Source: Planctomycetaceae bacterium (GTDB lineage: Bacteria; Planctomycetota; Phycisphaerae; Phycisphaerales; SM1A02). Taken from it: 51,451 nt of DNA. The position numbers and the translations under genes are program-made. This document shows, piece after piece, positions 34,820 to 43,382 of the stretch (position 1 is its first letter; each line of letters opens with the position of its first letter). The notes beneath the pieces were generated by a model. It did no database searches and was not told where the DNA came from. It saw only the letters and a program-made list of their open reading frames with translations. The stretch lies in NCBI GenBank assembly GCA_027483065.1, contig JAIXVI010000194.1, forward strand, positions 1 to 51,451. The letters run 5' to 3'.

Positions 34820-36286
34820 TTAGCCGATGAGCGAGAGCACTTGCTGAGGCGCGCTGTTCGAGAGCGCCAACGACTGGGTCGCAGCCTGCGAGAGGATCTG
34901 CGCACGAGTCATCGCAGCGGTTTCCGCAGCGAAGTCCGTGTCGCGGATCGCGCTTTCAGCGGCGGTCGTGTTCTCGAGTGCAACGCCGAGGCTCGAGATC
35001 GTGGCGCCGACGACGTTCTTCTGGAACGCGCCGAGACGACCGCGGAGGCTCGAAACCTGCTTGATTGCTGCGTCGATCACTTCCTGCGCCTTCGAGAGGT
35101 CGCCGTTCTGGACGTTCGCAGTACCACCCGACTTGAGGTTCGAGAGGAAGCCTGCGCCGCCACCACCGAGGTTACCCGTGGTGACCGTTTCGATACCGAG
35201 CGAGACCTTACCAGCGAGGTTCACCGACGGAGCGAGGTTGAAGTTCGCACCACCACCAGTGATGTTGAACGTCGTCGACTGACCAGCGGCGTTGAGCGAG
35301 CTCGTACCACCGATGGAGACGCTGACGTCGAAACCGTCGCTCGAGACGCGGGCAGTCAGGCCGTCCGTAGTGGCCTGGGTGCCGTTGATGAGGACGGTGG
35401 CGTTGCGGCCACTGTCCTTGAGATCGTCGACAGCCGATGCAGAGGCGTTCGATGCGAAGATGAAGCTCGTCGTGTTCTCGTTTGAGAGTTCCTTGACGCG
35501 AACGAATTCATCAGCACCGTAGCCGGTCGAGTTGATCTGAACGCGCGCCGTGTCGGTTGCTTGGACAGCCGAAACGCCGAGCGCATCCTTGAAGCTGTTG
35601 ACTGCAGCGAGGATGTTGGCTTGCGAGGTACCCGATGCGAAGGTGAACTGCTGAACGCCCTTCGTGCCGGTGATTTCGAACGAAACTTCGCCCGAACCGC
35701 CGTTGCCGAAGGTTGCACCCGTTGAGAGGAACACTGCGCCGGTCTGAGCCGACTGAAGGACGGTCACGGTCACCGCACGGGCGGTGCCAGCATCCGACAA
35801 CTTCGCGGCGTTGATCGTCACATCGGTGAGCGAGGTCGACTGACCCGAGACCGTGTAATCGAAGTTACCGTTGAGAAGCTTGGTGCCCTGGAAGCTCGTC
35901 GCGTTTGCGATACGGTCGATCGTCTGAAGGATCGAGTCGATCTGGAGCTGGTTTGCGTCGCGTTCTTCTTGCGAGACGCCTGCTTCGTTTGCGGTTGCAC
36001 CGACGAGGCCCTGGAGTTCGACAAGCATGTTCGAAACTTCCTGGAGACCACCTTCGGCGACGTTCACGACCTGCTCAGCGCGCTGCGAGTTCGAGATCGC
36101 GCTGTTGATCGCGGTCTTTTCCGCGCGGAGGTTTTCCGACGCGATCAGGCCTGCTGGATCGTCGGCGCCGCGGTTGATGCGGAGACCGGTCGAAAGGCGC
36201 TGAAGGCTCTGGGCCAGACCCTTGTTCTGACCGCCCAGCACGCGCTGAGCAATGAGCGATGGAATGTTCTGATTGATACGACTCAT
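34820..36286 (-). CDS. fliC: Flagellin
   Basis: A 488-residue filament subunit. The N-terminal D0/D1 (MSRINQNIPSLIAQRVLGG ... LQRLSTGLRINRGADDPAGLIASENLRAE) and C-terminal D1/D0 (IRDTDFAAETAAMTRAQILSQAATQSLALSNSAPQQVLSLIG) are conserved. The centre (about 170-380) is a beta-rich insertion with the VTVLQSAQTGAVFLSTGAT block also present in the second flagellin. Secreted by the flagellar type III apparatus. SD GGAGGA lies 8 nt upstream of ATG 36286, within an ACGGA (CsrA-type ANGGA) context, and a short hairpin (36308-36322) sits before it. It has its own terminator and is preceded by the terminator of flagellin 2. Confidence 0.97.
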   Translation of the reverse strand: MSRINQNIPSLIAQRVLGGQNKGLAQSLQRLSTGLRINRGADDPAGLIASENLRAEKTAINSAISNSQRAEQVVNVAEGGLQEVSNMLVELQGLVGATANEAGVSQEERDANQLQIDSILQTIDRIANATSFQGTKLLNGNFDYTVSGQSTSLTDVTINAAKLSDAGTARAVTVTVLQSAQTGAVFLSTGATFGNGGSGEVSFEITGTKGVQQFTFASGTSQANILAAVNSFKDALGVSAVQATDTARVQINSTGYGADEFVRVKELSNENTTSFIFASNASASAVDDLKDSGRNATVLINGTQATTDGLTARVSSDGFDVSVSIGGTSSLNAAGQSTTFNITGGGANFNLAPSVNLAGKVSLGIETVTTGNLGGGGAGFLSNLKSGGTANVQNGDLSKAQEVIDAAIKQVSSLRGRLGAFQKNVVGATISSLGVALENTTAAESAIRDTDFAAETAAMTRAQILSQAATQSLALSNSAPQQVLSLIG

Positions 36287-36307
36287 GACTGCTGTCCTCC
36301 GTGATTT

Positions 36308-36322
36308 GCCGGGATCTCCGGC
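36308..36322 (-). promoter_or_regulatory. Leader hairpin upstream of flagellin 1
   Basis: On the minus strand GCCGG-AGATC-CCGGC is a 5-bp stem lying 22-36 nt upstream of the start codon and just before the SD (ACGGAGGA). It may present or hide CsrA-type GGA sites. Confidence 0.35.
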
Positions 36323-36653
36323 GTTACTCTCGACCGCCCCCGCCTTGGGGCGCTCGCGCCCGCCGCGTTCGCGGTGGCCTGTTTCGATACTCGTTGGTTC
36401 CTCCAACGGGTCCGACTGAAGTTGGAAGGCGCGTCCTGCACCCGGAAACGATTCGGGACTGAGGTTCCCGACGGCTTGGAGATCGGAAGTCGAAGAAGGC
36501 GACTTCATTCACAGGGCGCATTTCCCGCACGATTCGTGCAAACCCCGCCGGGATCAGGCGAAAGCCGCATGTTCCGAACTGGCTCAAAGCCCGTTCCAAC
36601 CTCGATAACGGGCATGGACCTGCGGAGGTGCAGCGGAGGGGTTCAGGAAAATT

Positions 36654-36690
36654 TCCAAAAAGAAAACCGCCCGGCGCGTGCCGGGCGGTT
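36654..36690 (-). terminator. Terminator of flagellin 2
   Basis: Minus strand AACCGCCCGGC-ACGC-GCCGGGCGGTT followed by TTCTTTTTGG: 11-bp perfect stem with a T-tract, 49 bp past the stop. Confidence 0.95.
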
Positions 36691-36738
36691 TGGGAGGGCT
36701 GTAACGACTGTTCGGGCGGGCTCAAGCCCGCGCGAAAC

Positions 36739-38208
36739 TCACTGGAGGAGTCGCAACACGTTCTGCGCACTCGAGTTCGCCGTCGCGAGGACGGACGTAC
36801 CCGCTTGCTGCAGGATCTGCGCACGAGTCATCGCTGCTGTTTCAGCTGCGAAGTCGGTGTCACGAATCTTCGACTCACTCGACGTGATGTTCTCGAGGCC
36901 GATCTGCAGACTGCGTGAGTTGGTCTGCAGCGTGTTGCGTTCGAAAGCGCCAAGTCGACCGCGCAACACCGAGACTTCAGTGATCGCTTGATCGAGCACT
37001 TCGCTCGCTTCAGCCGTTCGACCGAGGAGCAGCGAGTTCGCTTGACCGCTCTTGAGGCTGTCGAGGAAGTACCGCGCGCCTTCGATCGACGAGCCACCAA
37101 TGCGGCTTGCCGCGACCGATTGAATACCGATACCGACTTGCTGCGTCGTGGTGATCGACGGTCCAAGTTGGAACGTCGCGCCACCGCCGGTGATGCGGAA
37201 ACTCGAAGGAGTACCGCTGACCGCCGTCGCGAAGCTTTGCGAGAGATCCATGTCGACGGCGAGCGCCGGCGTGTTGAGCGAGACGGTCGTTCCGTTTCCA
37301 GTCGCAAGTGCGCCGTTGATGATTGCACTGACATCGCGACCAGTATCGCGCTGCGTTGCCGTGCCACCAGGCGCCGAATACGTTTGGAAGAATGCGCCGC
37401 CCGAACCGATCTTGCGCACCGACACGAACGCGTCGCTGCCGAAGCCAGTCGAGTTGAAGTAAAGACCCGAGAGCTGGCTCGCGCCGTTGCGAAGGCTCGC
37501 GCTGATGCCCGTCGTATCACGCACGGTGTTGACCGCGGCAATCACTGCGGAAAGCGCAGTGCCCGAGACGAACGTCAGTGTCTGCACGCCGAGCTTGCCC
37601 GCGACTTCAAGCGTCACACTCGACGCAAGTGCGCCAGTCGGAGCAGACAAGAAGAGCGCGCCTGTTTGCGCAGATTGCGTCACTTCCACCGACACAGCGA
37701 TCGATGAGTTCGTACCGAACTGGACGCCGTGGACATCGACACCCGCGATGTTCGCTGCGTTGATGCCGCTCGTCACGTACTCAAGCGAGCCGTTCAAGAG
37801 CTGCAATCCCGCGAAACTGGCGGTGTTCGAAATGCGCGTGATCGATTCAATCGCGCTGTCGATTTCGAGTTGGTTCGCCGCAACCTCTTCCGACGAGATA
37901 CCACCCGTGTTCGCGCTGTTCACCACGAGACTCTTGATCGAGTTCAAGAGATCCGCGACTTCGGCGAGGTAGCCTTCGGTCGTTGCGATGACGGAACTCG
38001 CGCGTTCCGAGTTGTCGATCGCCTGTCCCATGCCCTTGATCTCGGAGCGCAGACGCTCGCTGACGATGAGGCCAGCGGGATCGTCGGCACCGCGATTGAT
38101 GCGGAGGCCGGTCGAGAGGCGTTGAAGGCGAGTAGAGAGGTCGTTGTTCGAGCGATTGAGATTGTTCTGCGCAATGAGCGACGGAACGTTCGTATTGATG
38201 CGAGCCAT
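36739..38208 (-). CDS. fliC: Flagellin, second copy
   Basis: A 489-residue flagellin. N-terminus MARINTNVPSLIAQNNLNRSNND ... STGLRINRGADDPAGL; C-terminus IRDTDFAAETAAMTRAQILQQAGTSVLATANSSAQNVLRLLQ. The two flagellins share the ends and a central SAQTGAxFLS block but differ widely in the middle, suggesting two filament components rather than a recent duplication. SD AAGGAGGA lies 5 nt from ATG 38208 and contains AAGGA, a CsrA-type GGA site. It follows csrA by 57 bp; the intervening RNA folds into a strong hairpin (38232-38265). Confidence 0.97.
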   Translation of the reverse strand: MARINTNVPSLIAQNNLNRSNNDLSTRLQRLSTGLRINRGADDPAGLIVSERLRSEIKGMGQAIDNSERASSVIATTEGYLAEVADLLNSIKSLVVNSANTGGISSEEVAANQLEIDSAIESITRISNTASFAGLQLLNGSLEYVTSGINAANIAGVDVHGVQFGTNSSIAVSVEVTQSAQTGALFLSAPTGALASSVTLEVAGKLGVQTLTFVSGTALSAVIAAVNTVRDTTGISASLRNGASQLSGLYFNSTGFGSDAFVSVRKIGSGGAFFQTYSAPGGTATQRDTGRDVSAIINGALATGNGTTVSLNTPALAVDMDLSQSFATAVSGTPSSFRITGGGATFQLGPSITTTQQVGIGIQSVAASRIGGSSIEGARYFLDSLKSGQANSLLLGRTAEASEVLDQAITEVSVLRGRLGAFERNTLQTNSRSLQIGLENITSSESKIRDTDFAAETAAMTRAQILQQAGTSVLATANSSAQNVLRLLQ

Positions 38209-38231
38209 GGCAATCCTCCTTGACTGAGAGG

Positions 38232-38265
38232 CCCGTGAACCGGGGCTTCTGTCTCCCCGGACGGG
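38232..38265 (-). promoter_or_regulatory. Strong hairpin in the csrA-flagellin 2 leader
   Basis: CCGGGG (38240-38245) pairs with CCCCGG (38255-38260), and the outer CCCGT/ACGGG extends the stem across a 3-nt bulge. There is no T-tract, so it is not a simple terminator. It begins at the base after the csrA stop and ends 24 nt before the flagellin start, where it could act in processing or translational control. Confidence 0.55.
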
Positions 38266-38577
38266 TCAGGCGGTTTCGCGCCTGCCGGTGTGGGTTGCCG
38301 CGAGCTTCGCGGCTGCAGGCAGGACCGTCCCGCCCGACGTACTTGCGCCGCCGCGCGCACTCCCGCGCGGACGGAAAGTCCCCAGTTCGCCGCGGAAAGC
38401 CGCTGCTTGCTGGTTCTCGTTTCGAATGGCGTCGTACACCTCTTTGCGGTGCACAGCCACGGTTGCGGGGGCTTTGATACCGATCCGCACCTTGTCGCCT
38501 CGGATGTCGACGATCGTCAGTTCGACGTCGTCTCCGATCATGATTGTTTCATCTCGCTGTCGTGAGAGCACCAACAT
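38266..38577 (-). CDS. csrA: Carbon storage regulator CsrA
   Basis: RNA-binding global regulator; 103 residues. The core [51 protein letters not shown] is standard CsrA, containing the RNA-contact residues in VHRKEV. It has an unusual 40-residue C-terminal tail ([24 protein letters not shown]...) beyond the usual ~65-75 residues. In flagellar clusters CsrA represses flagellin translation and is antagonised by FliW. SD AAGGAG is 7 nt from ATG 38577; an in-frame upstream extension to 38658 is unlikely. The gene order fliW-csrA-flagellin supports this circuit. Confidence 0.97.
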   Translation of the reverse strand: MLVLSRQRDETIMIGDDVELTIVDIRGDKVRIGIKAPATVAVHRKEVYDAIRNENQQAAAFRGELGTFRPRGSARGGASTSGGTVLPAAAKLAATHTGRRETA

Positions 38578-38676
38578 CCGCGGGCTCCTTGGGCATCCGT
38601 GCCCAGTGAAAGTCCATCCGTGTCCGTTTCGCCAGCGGGTCGCGCCGGCGCCATCCACCCGCCGCTGAAGCGACGG

Positions 38677-39123
38677 TTATGCAATCTTCGCGGTCACTGC
38701 TTCCGCGAGCTTCACGAGCTCGTGACGCGTCGACCACTTCTTCTCTGCGAGCACCAACTGCATCGCTCGACGGTTGGTGGGATTCACGACGAGTGGCCCC
38801 TGCAGATTCGCAGTGAGCGACTGATCGCGCTTGTTCACGATGACAAGCACCTGCGCGTCGGTGGTCTCCGTCATGCCGAGTTCTTCCATCTGTTCCTTGC
38901 GGATGTTGGCTTGGAAGTCGGCAATCCAGAGCGCCGGATCAGTCACGACGAACGCGAGGTCTGGGCTTTCGGTTGATTGCAACCAGAAGAAGACGCCGTT
39001 GTCGTCGGGCTGAAGAAGCGCGAAGGTGCGGTAGCTCGAGAAGCCCAGCAGTCCAGCGGGGAATTCGAGCATGCGGGAGTCGTCGATCTCGACGGCGCCG
39101 AAGCGCGTGGTCTGAATCAGCAT
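38677..39123 (-). CDS. fliW: Flagellar assembly factor FliW
   Basis: A 148-residue protein that binds flagellin and CsrA; free FliW sequesters CsrA, relieving repression of flagellin translation, and flagellin competes for FliW. Recognisable: LEFPAGLLGFSSYRTFALLQPDD, FFWLQSTESPDLAFVVTDP, VLVIVNKRDQSLTANLQGPLVVN and NRRAMQLVL. Of the nearby ATG codons, 39123 has GGAG 8 nt upstream; a longer reading to 39249 would be implausible. It is 99 bp upstream of csrA on the same strand. Confidence 0.96.
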   Translation of the reverse strand: MLIQTTRFGAVEIDDSRMLEFPAGLLGFSSYRTFALLQPDDNGVFFWLQSTESPDLAFVVTDPALWIADFQANIRKEQMEELGMTETTDAQVLVIVNKRDQSLTANLQGPLVVNPTNRRAMQLVLAEKKWSTRHELVKLAEAVTAKIA

Positions 39124-39248
39124 TGCCATTACTCCGTCGGCCAAACACTCCTTGCTTCCGGCATCCATGCCGGTCGGGCTCCAGCCCTTCCATGCGAAGG
39201 GGCCGCGCCCTCGCATGGTTTGCCGCGTCACACGCGGCGAACTCTTCA

Positions 39249-41228
39249 CTAGCGCAAGAAATCGAGAAGACTGAGATTCACTGCACGAGAAGCGCCCGCG
39301 AGTCCGGCTTCCAGTTGTTGCTGGAGGCTCGCGAATCGGGTCGCCGCAGCGGTGAAGTCGAGGTCCTGAATGCTTGAGCGAAGTGCCATGTCCTGAATTC
39401 CAAGTTCTTCCTCGCGCGCAGTCGCTTCCGCGAGACGCCGAGATCGAACTCCGACATCTGCACGCGCTTCCGTCGCGCGGCCGAGGTCGGCTTCGAGTTT
39501 CTCTGTCGCAAACTCAATGCCACGCTCGTCATTGGCGAGAAGCGCCTCTCGGAGCGACATCAAGTGCGCGAAAACGCTATCAACGGCAACAGTTGCGCGA
39601 TCCGTTCCGCTCAAAGTTGCCGCATTGGTCGAGCCCGCGATCCCGAGATCGGTCGCGGTGTTCGAGTTGTTGATGTCTTCCACGAGCGTTGTGGTGCCCG
39701 TCGTCGTATCGGTGAGTTCGATGCCGTTTCCGGTCGATGCAAGCGCCGCGGTGAACTCGGCAGGCGTGATTCCCGCCGCCGCCGCCGCGTTGTTGATCGA
39801 ATCAAGAACATCTTCCACCGTCAGGTCGCCATCGATTTCAACTTCGAATGCGCGCCCGTCCTTCAACGTGATGCGCATATCGCGATCGGCCGCTGGATCT
39901 GGGAGACCCGTCGTCGCGTCGATCGCGCCGTTGGCTTGCCGCACACCGCGACCTTCGTTGAAATCAGCAAGCAGCGTTGAGCCCGCGAAGGAGCGGATGC
40001 CGAGTTCGGTGGCAGTCGTGCCGCCAAGTTCTTCGACCGACATCGTTGCGCCCGAGAGTTCGTTGCGCACGTTCAGTCGCGTGGCGTCTTCTGAAATCTC
40101 AACGCGCACGCCGATACCTGAGGCAGCGACCGCGTTCTGGAAATCCTGCACGGTGTCGTAGGTTGCGAGGTCGAAACGTCGCGCCTGACCGCCGTTGCGA
40201 ATGACGATTTCGCCGAGCGGGAGCGTCATTCCCGAGAGACTGTCGAGACGCGTGAGCTCGGTCATCTTCGGGTCGAGATCAAGGCCGGTCGTGGTCGCGC
40301 CGCCCGCGTAAGTCCCCGCAAGTCCGAGGTCGCCCGCGGTGGTCGTCGAGTTCGAATCGCGAATGACGACGGTGTTGCCCGCGGTTGGCGTGATCGCGAG
40401 GCGGTCGCCGTTGACCGCATCGATCGCGACGGTGGCGCCAGGATCGGTCGCTTGAATCGCGGTCGCAATGCGGTTGAGGACGTCGCCCACGTTGTCGGCG
40501 TCAGAGAGGTCAACCGACGTGACCGTCCCGTTGACTTCGACTTCAATCGTGCCTGCGCGGACGCCGTTCCCGTTCGCACCTCGAAGGTCTGCGAGTCGCG
40601 TGGCCGCGGTCATCGATGGATCAAGATCCCGATCGCCTTTCACACGGCCCGAGAGCGCACCGAACGCCTGCTCGCCGCCCATCGTGACGCGGATATCGCT
40701 TGCAAGACCGAGGTCGGCGCGCATTCCCGCGCCTGTACCGGTGTAGCGGAGGCCAGAAAGAAGACTCGTGAAGGGAGCGTTCGCGTGCGCGTCGCCGCCG
40801 AAGATGTGAATGCCGCGGATATCGCGATTTGCGATCGAAGTGAGCGATCCGAGCATCGAGTCGATGACGGCCGCTTGATTGCGCCGCGTGGCTTCGTCGG
40901 AACCAACGCCGATTTGCGAGAGGCCGATCCCCTTCGCCTCCTGCAGGATGTCGGAGACGTCCGCGAGGGCCGCGTCGAGCGAGTTCAGCGTGGCGTCGGC
41001 TTGGGAGAGGTTTCGGATGCGTTGGTCGCGGCGTTCGATGACGTCATCCAAAACGGTGACGGTCGAGGCGCCGATCGCGTTCTCCGAGGGACGCGAGAAC
41101 TCCTTCCCGCTCGCGAGCCGAACTTGCAGCAAAAGCAGCTCGCGATTGGTGCCTTGAATGCCGCCAAGCGCAATTCTCGACGCCAAAAGGTTCGGAACGC
41201 GGGCGAGGTTGGCAGGAATTGCGCTCAT
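39249..41228 (-). CDS. flgL: Flagellar hook-filament junction protein FlgL, extended
   Basis: A 659-residue FlgL (HAP3), linking hook and filament; usual FlgL is ~300-400. N-terminal (SAIPANLARVPNLLASRIALGGIQGTNRELLLLQVRLASGKEFSRPSENAI) and C-terminal (LGRATEARADVGVRSRRL ... SIQDLDFTAAATRFASLQQQLEAGLAGASRAVNLSLLDFLR) ends are flagellin-like. The centre has three tandem ~85-110 residue modules (IEVEVNGTVTSVDLSDADNVGDVLNRI; GEIVIRNGGQARRFDLATYDTVQDFQNAV; MRITLKDGRAFEVEIDGDLTVEDVLDSI), each ending in LGL or LGI, matching flagellin hook IN-like folds. GGAG is 8 nt before ATG 41228. Confidence 0.94.
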   Translation of the reverse strand: MSAIPANLARVPNLLASRIALGGIQGTNRELLLLQVRLASGKEFSRPSENAIGASTVTVLDDVIERRDQRIRNLSQADATLNSLDAALADVSDILQEAKGIGLSQIGVGSDEATRRNQAAVIDSMLGSLTSIANRDIRGIHIFGGDAHANAPFTSLLSGLRYTGTGAGMRADLGLASDIRVTMGGEQAFGALSGRVKGDRDLDPSMTAATRLADLRGANGNGVRAGTIEVEVNGTVTSVDLSDADNVGDVLNRIATAIQATDPGATVAIDAVNGDRLAITPTAGNTVVIRDSNSTTTAGDLGLAGTYAGGATTTGLDLDPKMTELTRLDSLSGMTLPLGEIVIRNGGQARRFDLATYDTVQDFQNAVAASGIGVRVEISEDATRLNVRNELSGATMSVEELGGTTATELGIRSFAGSTLLADFNEGRGVRQANGAIDATTGLPDPAADRDMRITLKDGRAFEVEIDGDLTVEDVLDSINNAAAAAGITPAEFTAALASTGNGIELTDTTTGTTTLVEDINNSNTATDLGIAGSTNAATLSGTDRATVAVDSVFAHLMSLREALLANDERGIEFATEKLEADLGRATEARADVGVRSRRLAEATAREEELGIQDMALRSSIQDLDFTAAATRFASLQQQLEAGLAGASRAVNLSLLDFLR

Positions 41229-41363
41229 GGCGGAGACTCCGCCACCAGAAGGCAACCACCGTGCCAAGGTGGCCTCCGCCGCGGATCTCGGGCCCGCGTG
41301 CGAGGAATCCCTTGCGTTCGAGCGTGAAATCCCCGCGAACTGCGCTCTTGATCAGACTTTGGC

Positions 41364-41391
41364 TTGCCCACACGGAAGACCGTGTGATAAT
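41364..41391 (+). promoter_or_regulatory. Candidate leaderless promoter of the dockerin-like gene
   Basis: TTGCCC (41364-41369), a 16-nt spacer and GATAAT (41386-41391), then 6 nt to ATG 41398. An inverted repeat ACACGG-AAGA-CCGTGT occupies the spacer (41370-41385), a likely operator position. Confidence 0.55.
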
Positions 41392-41397
41392 CGGCCG

Positions 41398-42513
41398 ATG
41401 CTTCGCGCCCTCCCCTCGTCGACTTCCCTCGCTCGGATTTTCTCCCCTTCAGCACATGCCTCGGCCGCTCTTGCGCCGGCGGCTCTCGCCTCCTGTATCG
41501 CCGCGTTCGGTGCCGTTTCGCTCGCGCACGCGGCCGGTGACATCCTGCTCATTCCCGACTCCGGCGCCGACAAGGTCTGGGCCTTCAACGCCTCCGACGG
41601 CACCTTCATCAGCAACAACTACTTCCCGGCCGACGGGATCATGAAGCAGATCATTCAGATCGTGCCGAGTGGCAACGGCACCCTGCTCATGACCGATGAG
41701 CAGGAGGACAAAGTCTTCGAGTATTCGGAGTCCGGCACGTATCTCCGCACGCTTGCGTCGGTCACTGATGGCGTGACCACGGGCGCCTATGGAATCTGTG
41801 TGAAGGACGGTTTCGCCTACTTCACGAGTGGTTTCAGTTCTGGTGCGGGCAAGGTCTTCCGCGTCGCGCTTGATGGCAGCGGCGCGCCGCCGACCGTCTT
41901 CGCCGACTTCGCCGCCAAAGGCGACCCGCGCGGCATCATTCCGTTTGGCTCGGGATTCCTCGTCGGCAACTCGACGACGGACGACATCGAGTTCGTCAGC
42001 GCGACCGGCGTTGTTTCGTCGGTGCCTTTTGCTGATTCTGACGGCGTGATCAGTTTCGATTTCCCGCAGCAAATCCAGGCACTTCCCGATGGCGGCATCA
42101 TGCTGACGGGCTTCAGCGATCCGTGGGGAATCTTCTTCTTCGACTCGGTTGGTCAGGGCTCGGGCGGCTTCACGTCGCCGGAAGTCTTCCTCTCGCCACG
42201 CGGCTGCTATCTCCTCGACAACGGCGACTACCTCTACACGGGCGGCACGCGGGTCGATGTGATCGACGGTAAGACTTTCCTCAACGCGAACGTCGTGAAT
42301 CAGCTCGGAGCGAGTTTCCGCTGGATTACGCGCTTCACGCCGTCGGCGCCGTGCGTTGGTGATGTCGACGGCAGTGGCCAAGTCAACGCCGCGGATCTCG
42401 CGGCCCTCCTCGGCGACTGGGGTGCCACGAAGAGCGCTGCCAACCTCGACGGCGCAGGCACGGTCGACGCTTCGGATCTCGCGATCCTGCTCGGCGCGTG
42501 GGGAGATTGCTGA
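41398..42513 (+). CDS. Secreted protein with dockerin-like C-terminus
   Basis: A 371-residue exported protein. A signal peptide (about residues 20-45, ending AHA) precedes a beta-propeller-like body (DILLIPDSGADKVWAFNASDG, VPSGNGTLLMTDEQEDKVFEYSESG, ...), possibly NHL/SMP-30-like. The C-terminus has two dockerin/EF-hand-type segments: GDVDGSGQVNAADLAALLGDWG and NLDGAGTVDASDLAILLGAWG. Planctomycete genomes carry many such tails; in cellulosomes dockerins bind cohesins, but here their partner is unknown. Ca-binding is inferred. Divergent from flgL. Confidence 0.88.
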   Translation: MLRALPSSTSLARIFSPSAHASAALAPAALASCIAAFGAVSLAHAAGDILLIPDSGADKVWAFNASDGTFISNNYFPADGIMKQIIQIVPSGNGTLLMTDEQEDKVFEYSESGTYLRTLASVTDGVTTGAYGICVKDGFAYFTSGFSSGAGKVFRVALDGSGAPPTVFADFAAKGDPRGIIPFGSGFLVGNSTTDDIEFVSATGVVSSVPFADSDGVISFDFPQQIQALPDGGIMLTGFSDPWGIFFFDSVGQGSGGFTSPEVFLSPRGCYLLDNGDYLYTGGTRVDVIDGKTFLNANVVNQLGASFRWITRFTPSAPCVGDVDGSGQVNAADLAALLGDWGATKSAANLDGAGTVDASDLAILLGAWGDC

Positions 42514-42593
42514 GCGGATTGCGCGCGGCGTGTCTCGACGTACCTCGCTATACCTCGCCACACCTCGCCGCACTGCGCAGGCAACAGGATGAT

Positions 42594-42631
42594 GAAAAAC
42601 ACCGCAGGCCAGCCTTTCGGCTGGCCCGCGG
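42594..42631 (-). terminator. Terminator between convergent surface-protein genes
   Basis: Minus-strand stem CCGCGGGCCAGCC-GAAA-GGCTGGCCTGCGG (13 bp, one mismatch) followed by TGTTTTTCATC. It ends the gene at 42699. Confidence 0.88.
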
Positions 42632-42698
42632 TTGCGTTTCTTGCTGGGCTACGCTTTCCACCCGCCGCCCACGACGCTCACCTACTGCGCCTTTCGGC

Positions 42699-43382
42699 TC
42701 AGCGGCGACGACGACCAACAAGACCCGCGAGTCCGAGGAGAGCAACCGCGCCCGGAGTCGGGACGGCGTTTCCGTTGATAAAGACGTTGTCAATACGGTT
42801 CGAACCCGTCGAAGCGCCAGCGACGAGCGAGCGGAAGCGAACGATCACGCTCGACGCGTTTTCAGCACCCGCGAGCGATGTCGTCGTGGTGTAGAGCGCG
42901 TTGTAGGTCGTCGACGACCACGTGCCCGGAGCACCACCGCCGCCAGATTGAAGCACGGCGTAGGACGCAAGAATGGTCGACCAGTTCGCGCCACCGTCGG
43001 TGCTCATGATGAGTTCGAAGCTCGCTGGGCCGGTCGAGGAGCGCGCTTGATCCCACGACAGCGTGATCGTGTCGTAGCCCGTCGTGGAGAATGCGGCTTG
43101 GTAGTAATCACCGATCGCCCAGTTGTTGCTCGAGAACGCGTACTGCGAGCCGTTGCCTGCGGGCGAGGTGTAGGTCGCCGCGGCGCTCGAGTGAACGCTG
43201 TCGAGGCTCGAGCCTGCAGTCAGCGCGCCCTGATCTCCCGCACCGACTCCGTAGGTCACGCCCGTTGGGACGTTGCCGGCGCCGGTTGGAAATGCGGTGG
43301 TGATCGTCCAACCGCAGACGAGATCTGCCGAAGCGCTGGAAGCGACGGCGAGGACAGCGAGCGAAGCAAAGCCAAACTTCAT
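42699..43382 (-). CDS. Exported protein with PEP-CTERM-like C-terminal anchor
   Basis: A 227-residue exported protein. The signal peptide is MKFGFASLAVLAVASSASA. The mature part is a beta-rich, Ser/Thr/Gly/Asn-rich domain (SWDQARSSTGPASFELIMSTDGG, VIVRFRSLVAGASTGSNRIDNVFI), resembling carbohydrate-binding or jelly-roll domains. The end, AVPTPGAVALLGLAGLVGRRRR, is a PEP-CTERM-like sorting signal very similar to that of the protein at 3065. GGAG is 8 nt upstream of ATG 43382. Encoded inside the flagellar region between flgL and flgK. Confidence 0.87.
   Translation of the reverse strand: MKFGFASLAVLAVASSASADLVCGWTITTAFPTGAGNVPTGVTYGVGAGDQGALTAGSSLDSVHSSAAATYTSPAGNGSQYAFSSNNWAIGDYYQAAFSTTGYDTITLSWDQARSSTGPASFELIMSTDGGANWSTILASYAVLQSGGGGAPGTWSSTTYNALYTTTTSLAGAENASSVIVRFRSLVAGASTGSNRIDNVFINGNAVPTPGAVALLGLAGLVGRRRR

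Larger units (their letters stand above)
36287..36738. other. Intergenic region between the two flagellin genes
   Basis: Holds the terminator of flagellin 2 (36654-36690) and the promoter/leader of flagellin 1. I looked for sigma-28 (TAAAG...GCCGATAA) and sigma-54 (TGGCACG-N4-TTGCA) sites on the minus strand and found no good match; a CCCGGCGGGGTTTGCA stretch near 36535-36555 has the wrong spacing. Confidence 0.5.

Noticed and set aside
36530-36560. Sigma-54 promoter for flagellin 1
   Set aside because: The GG and GC elements are 8 nt apart instead of 10.
42790-42812. tRNA T-loop-like GGTTCGAACCC
   Set aside because: It lies within the coding sequence of the surface protein and no acceptor, D- or anticodon arms fit around it.
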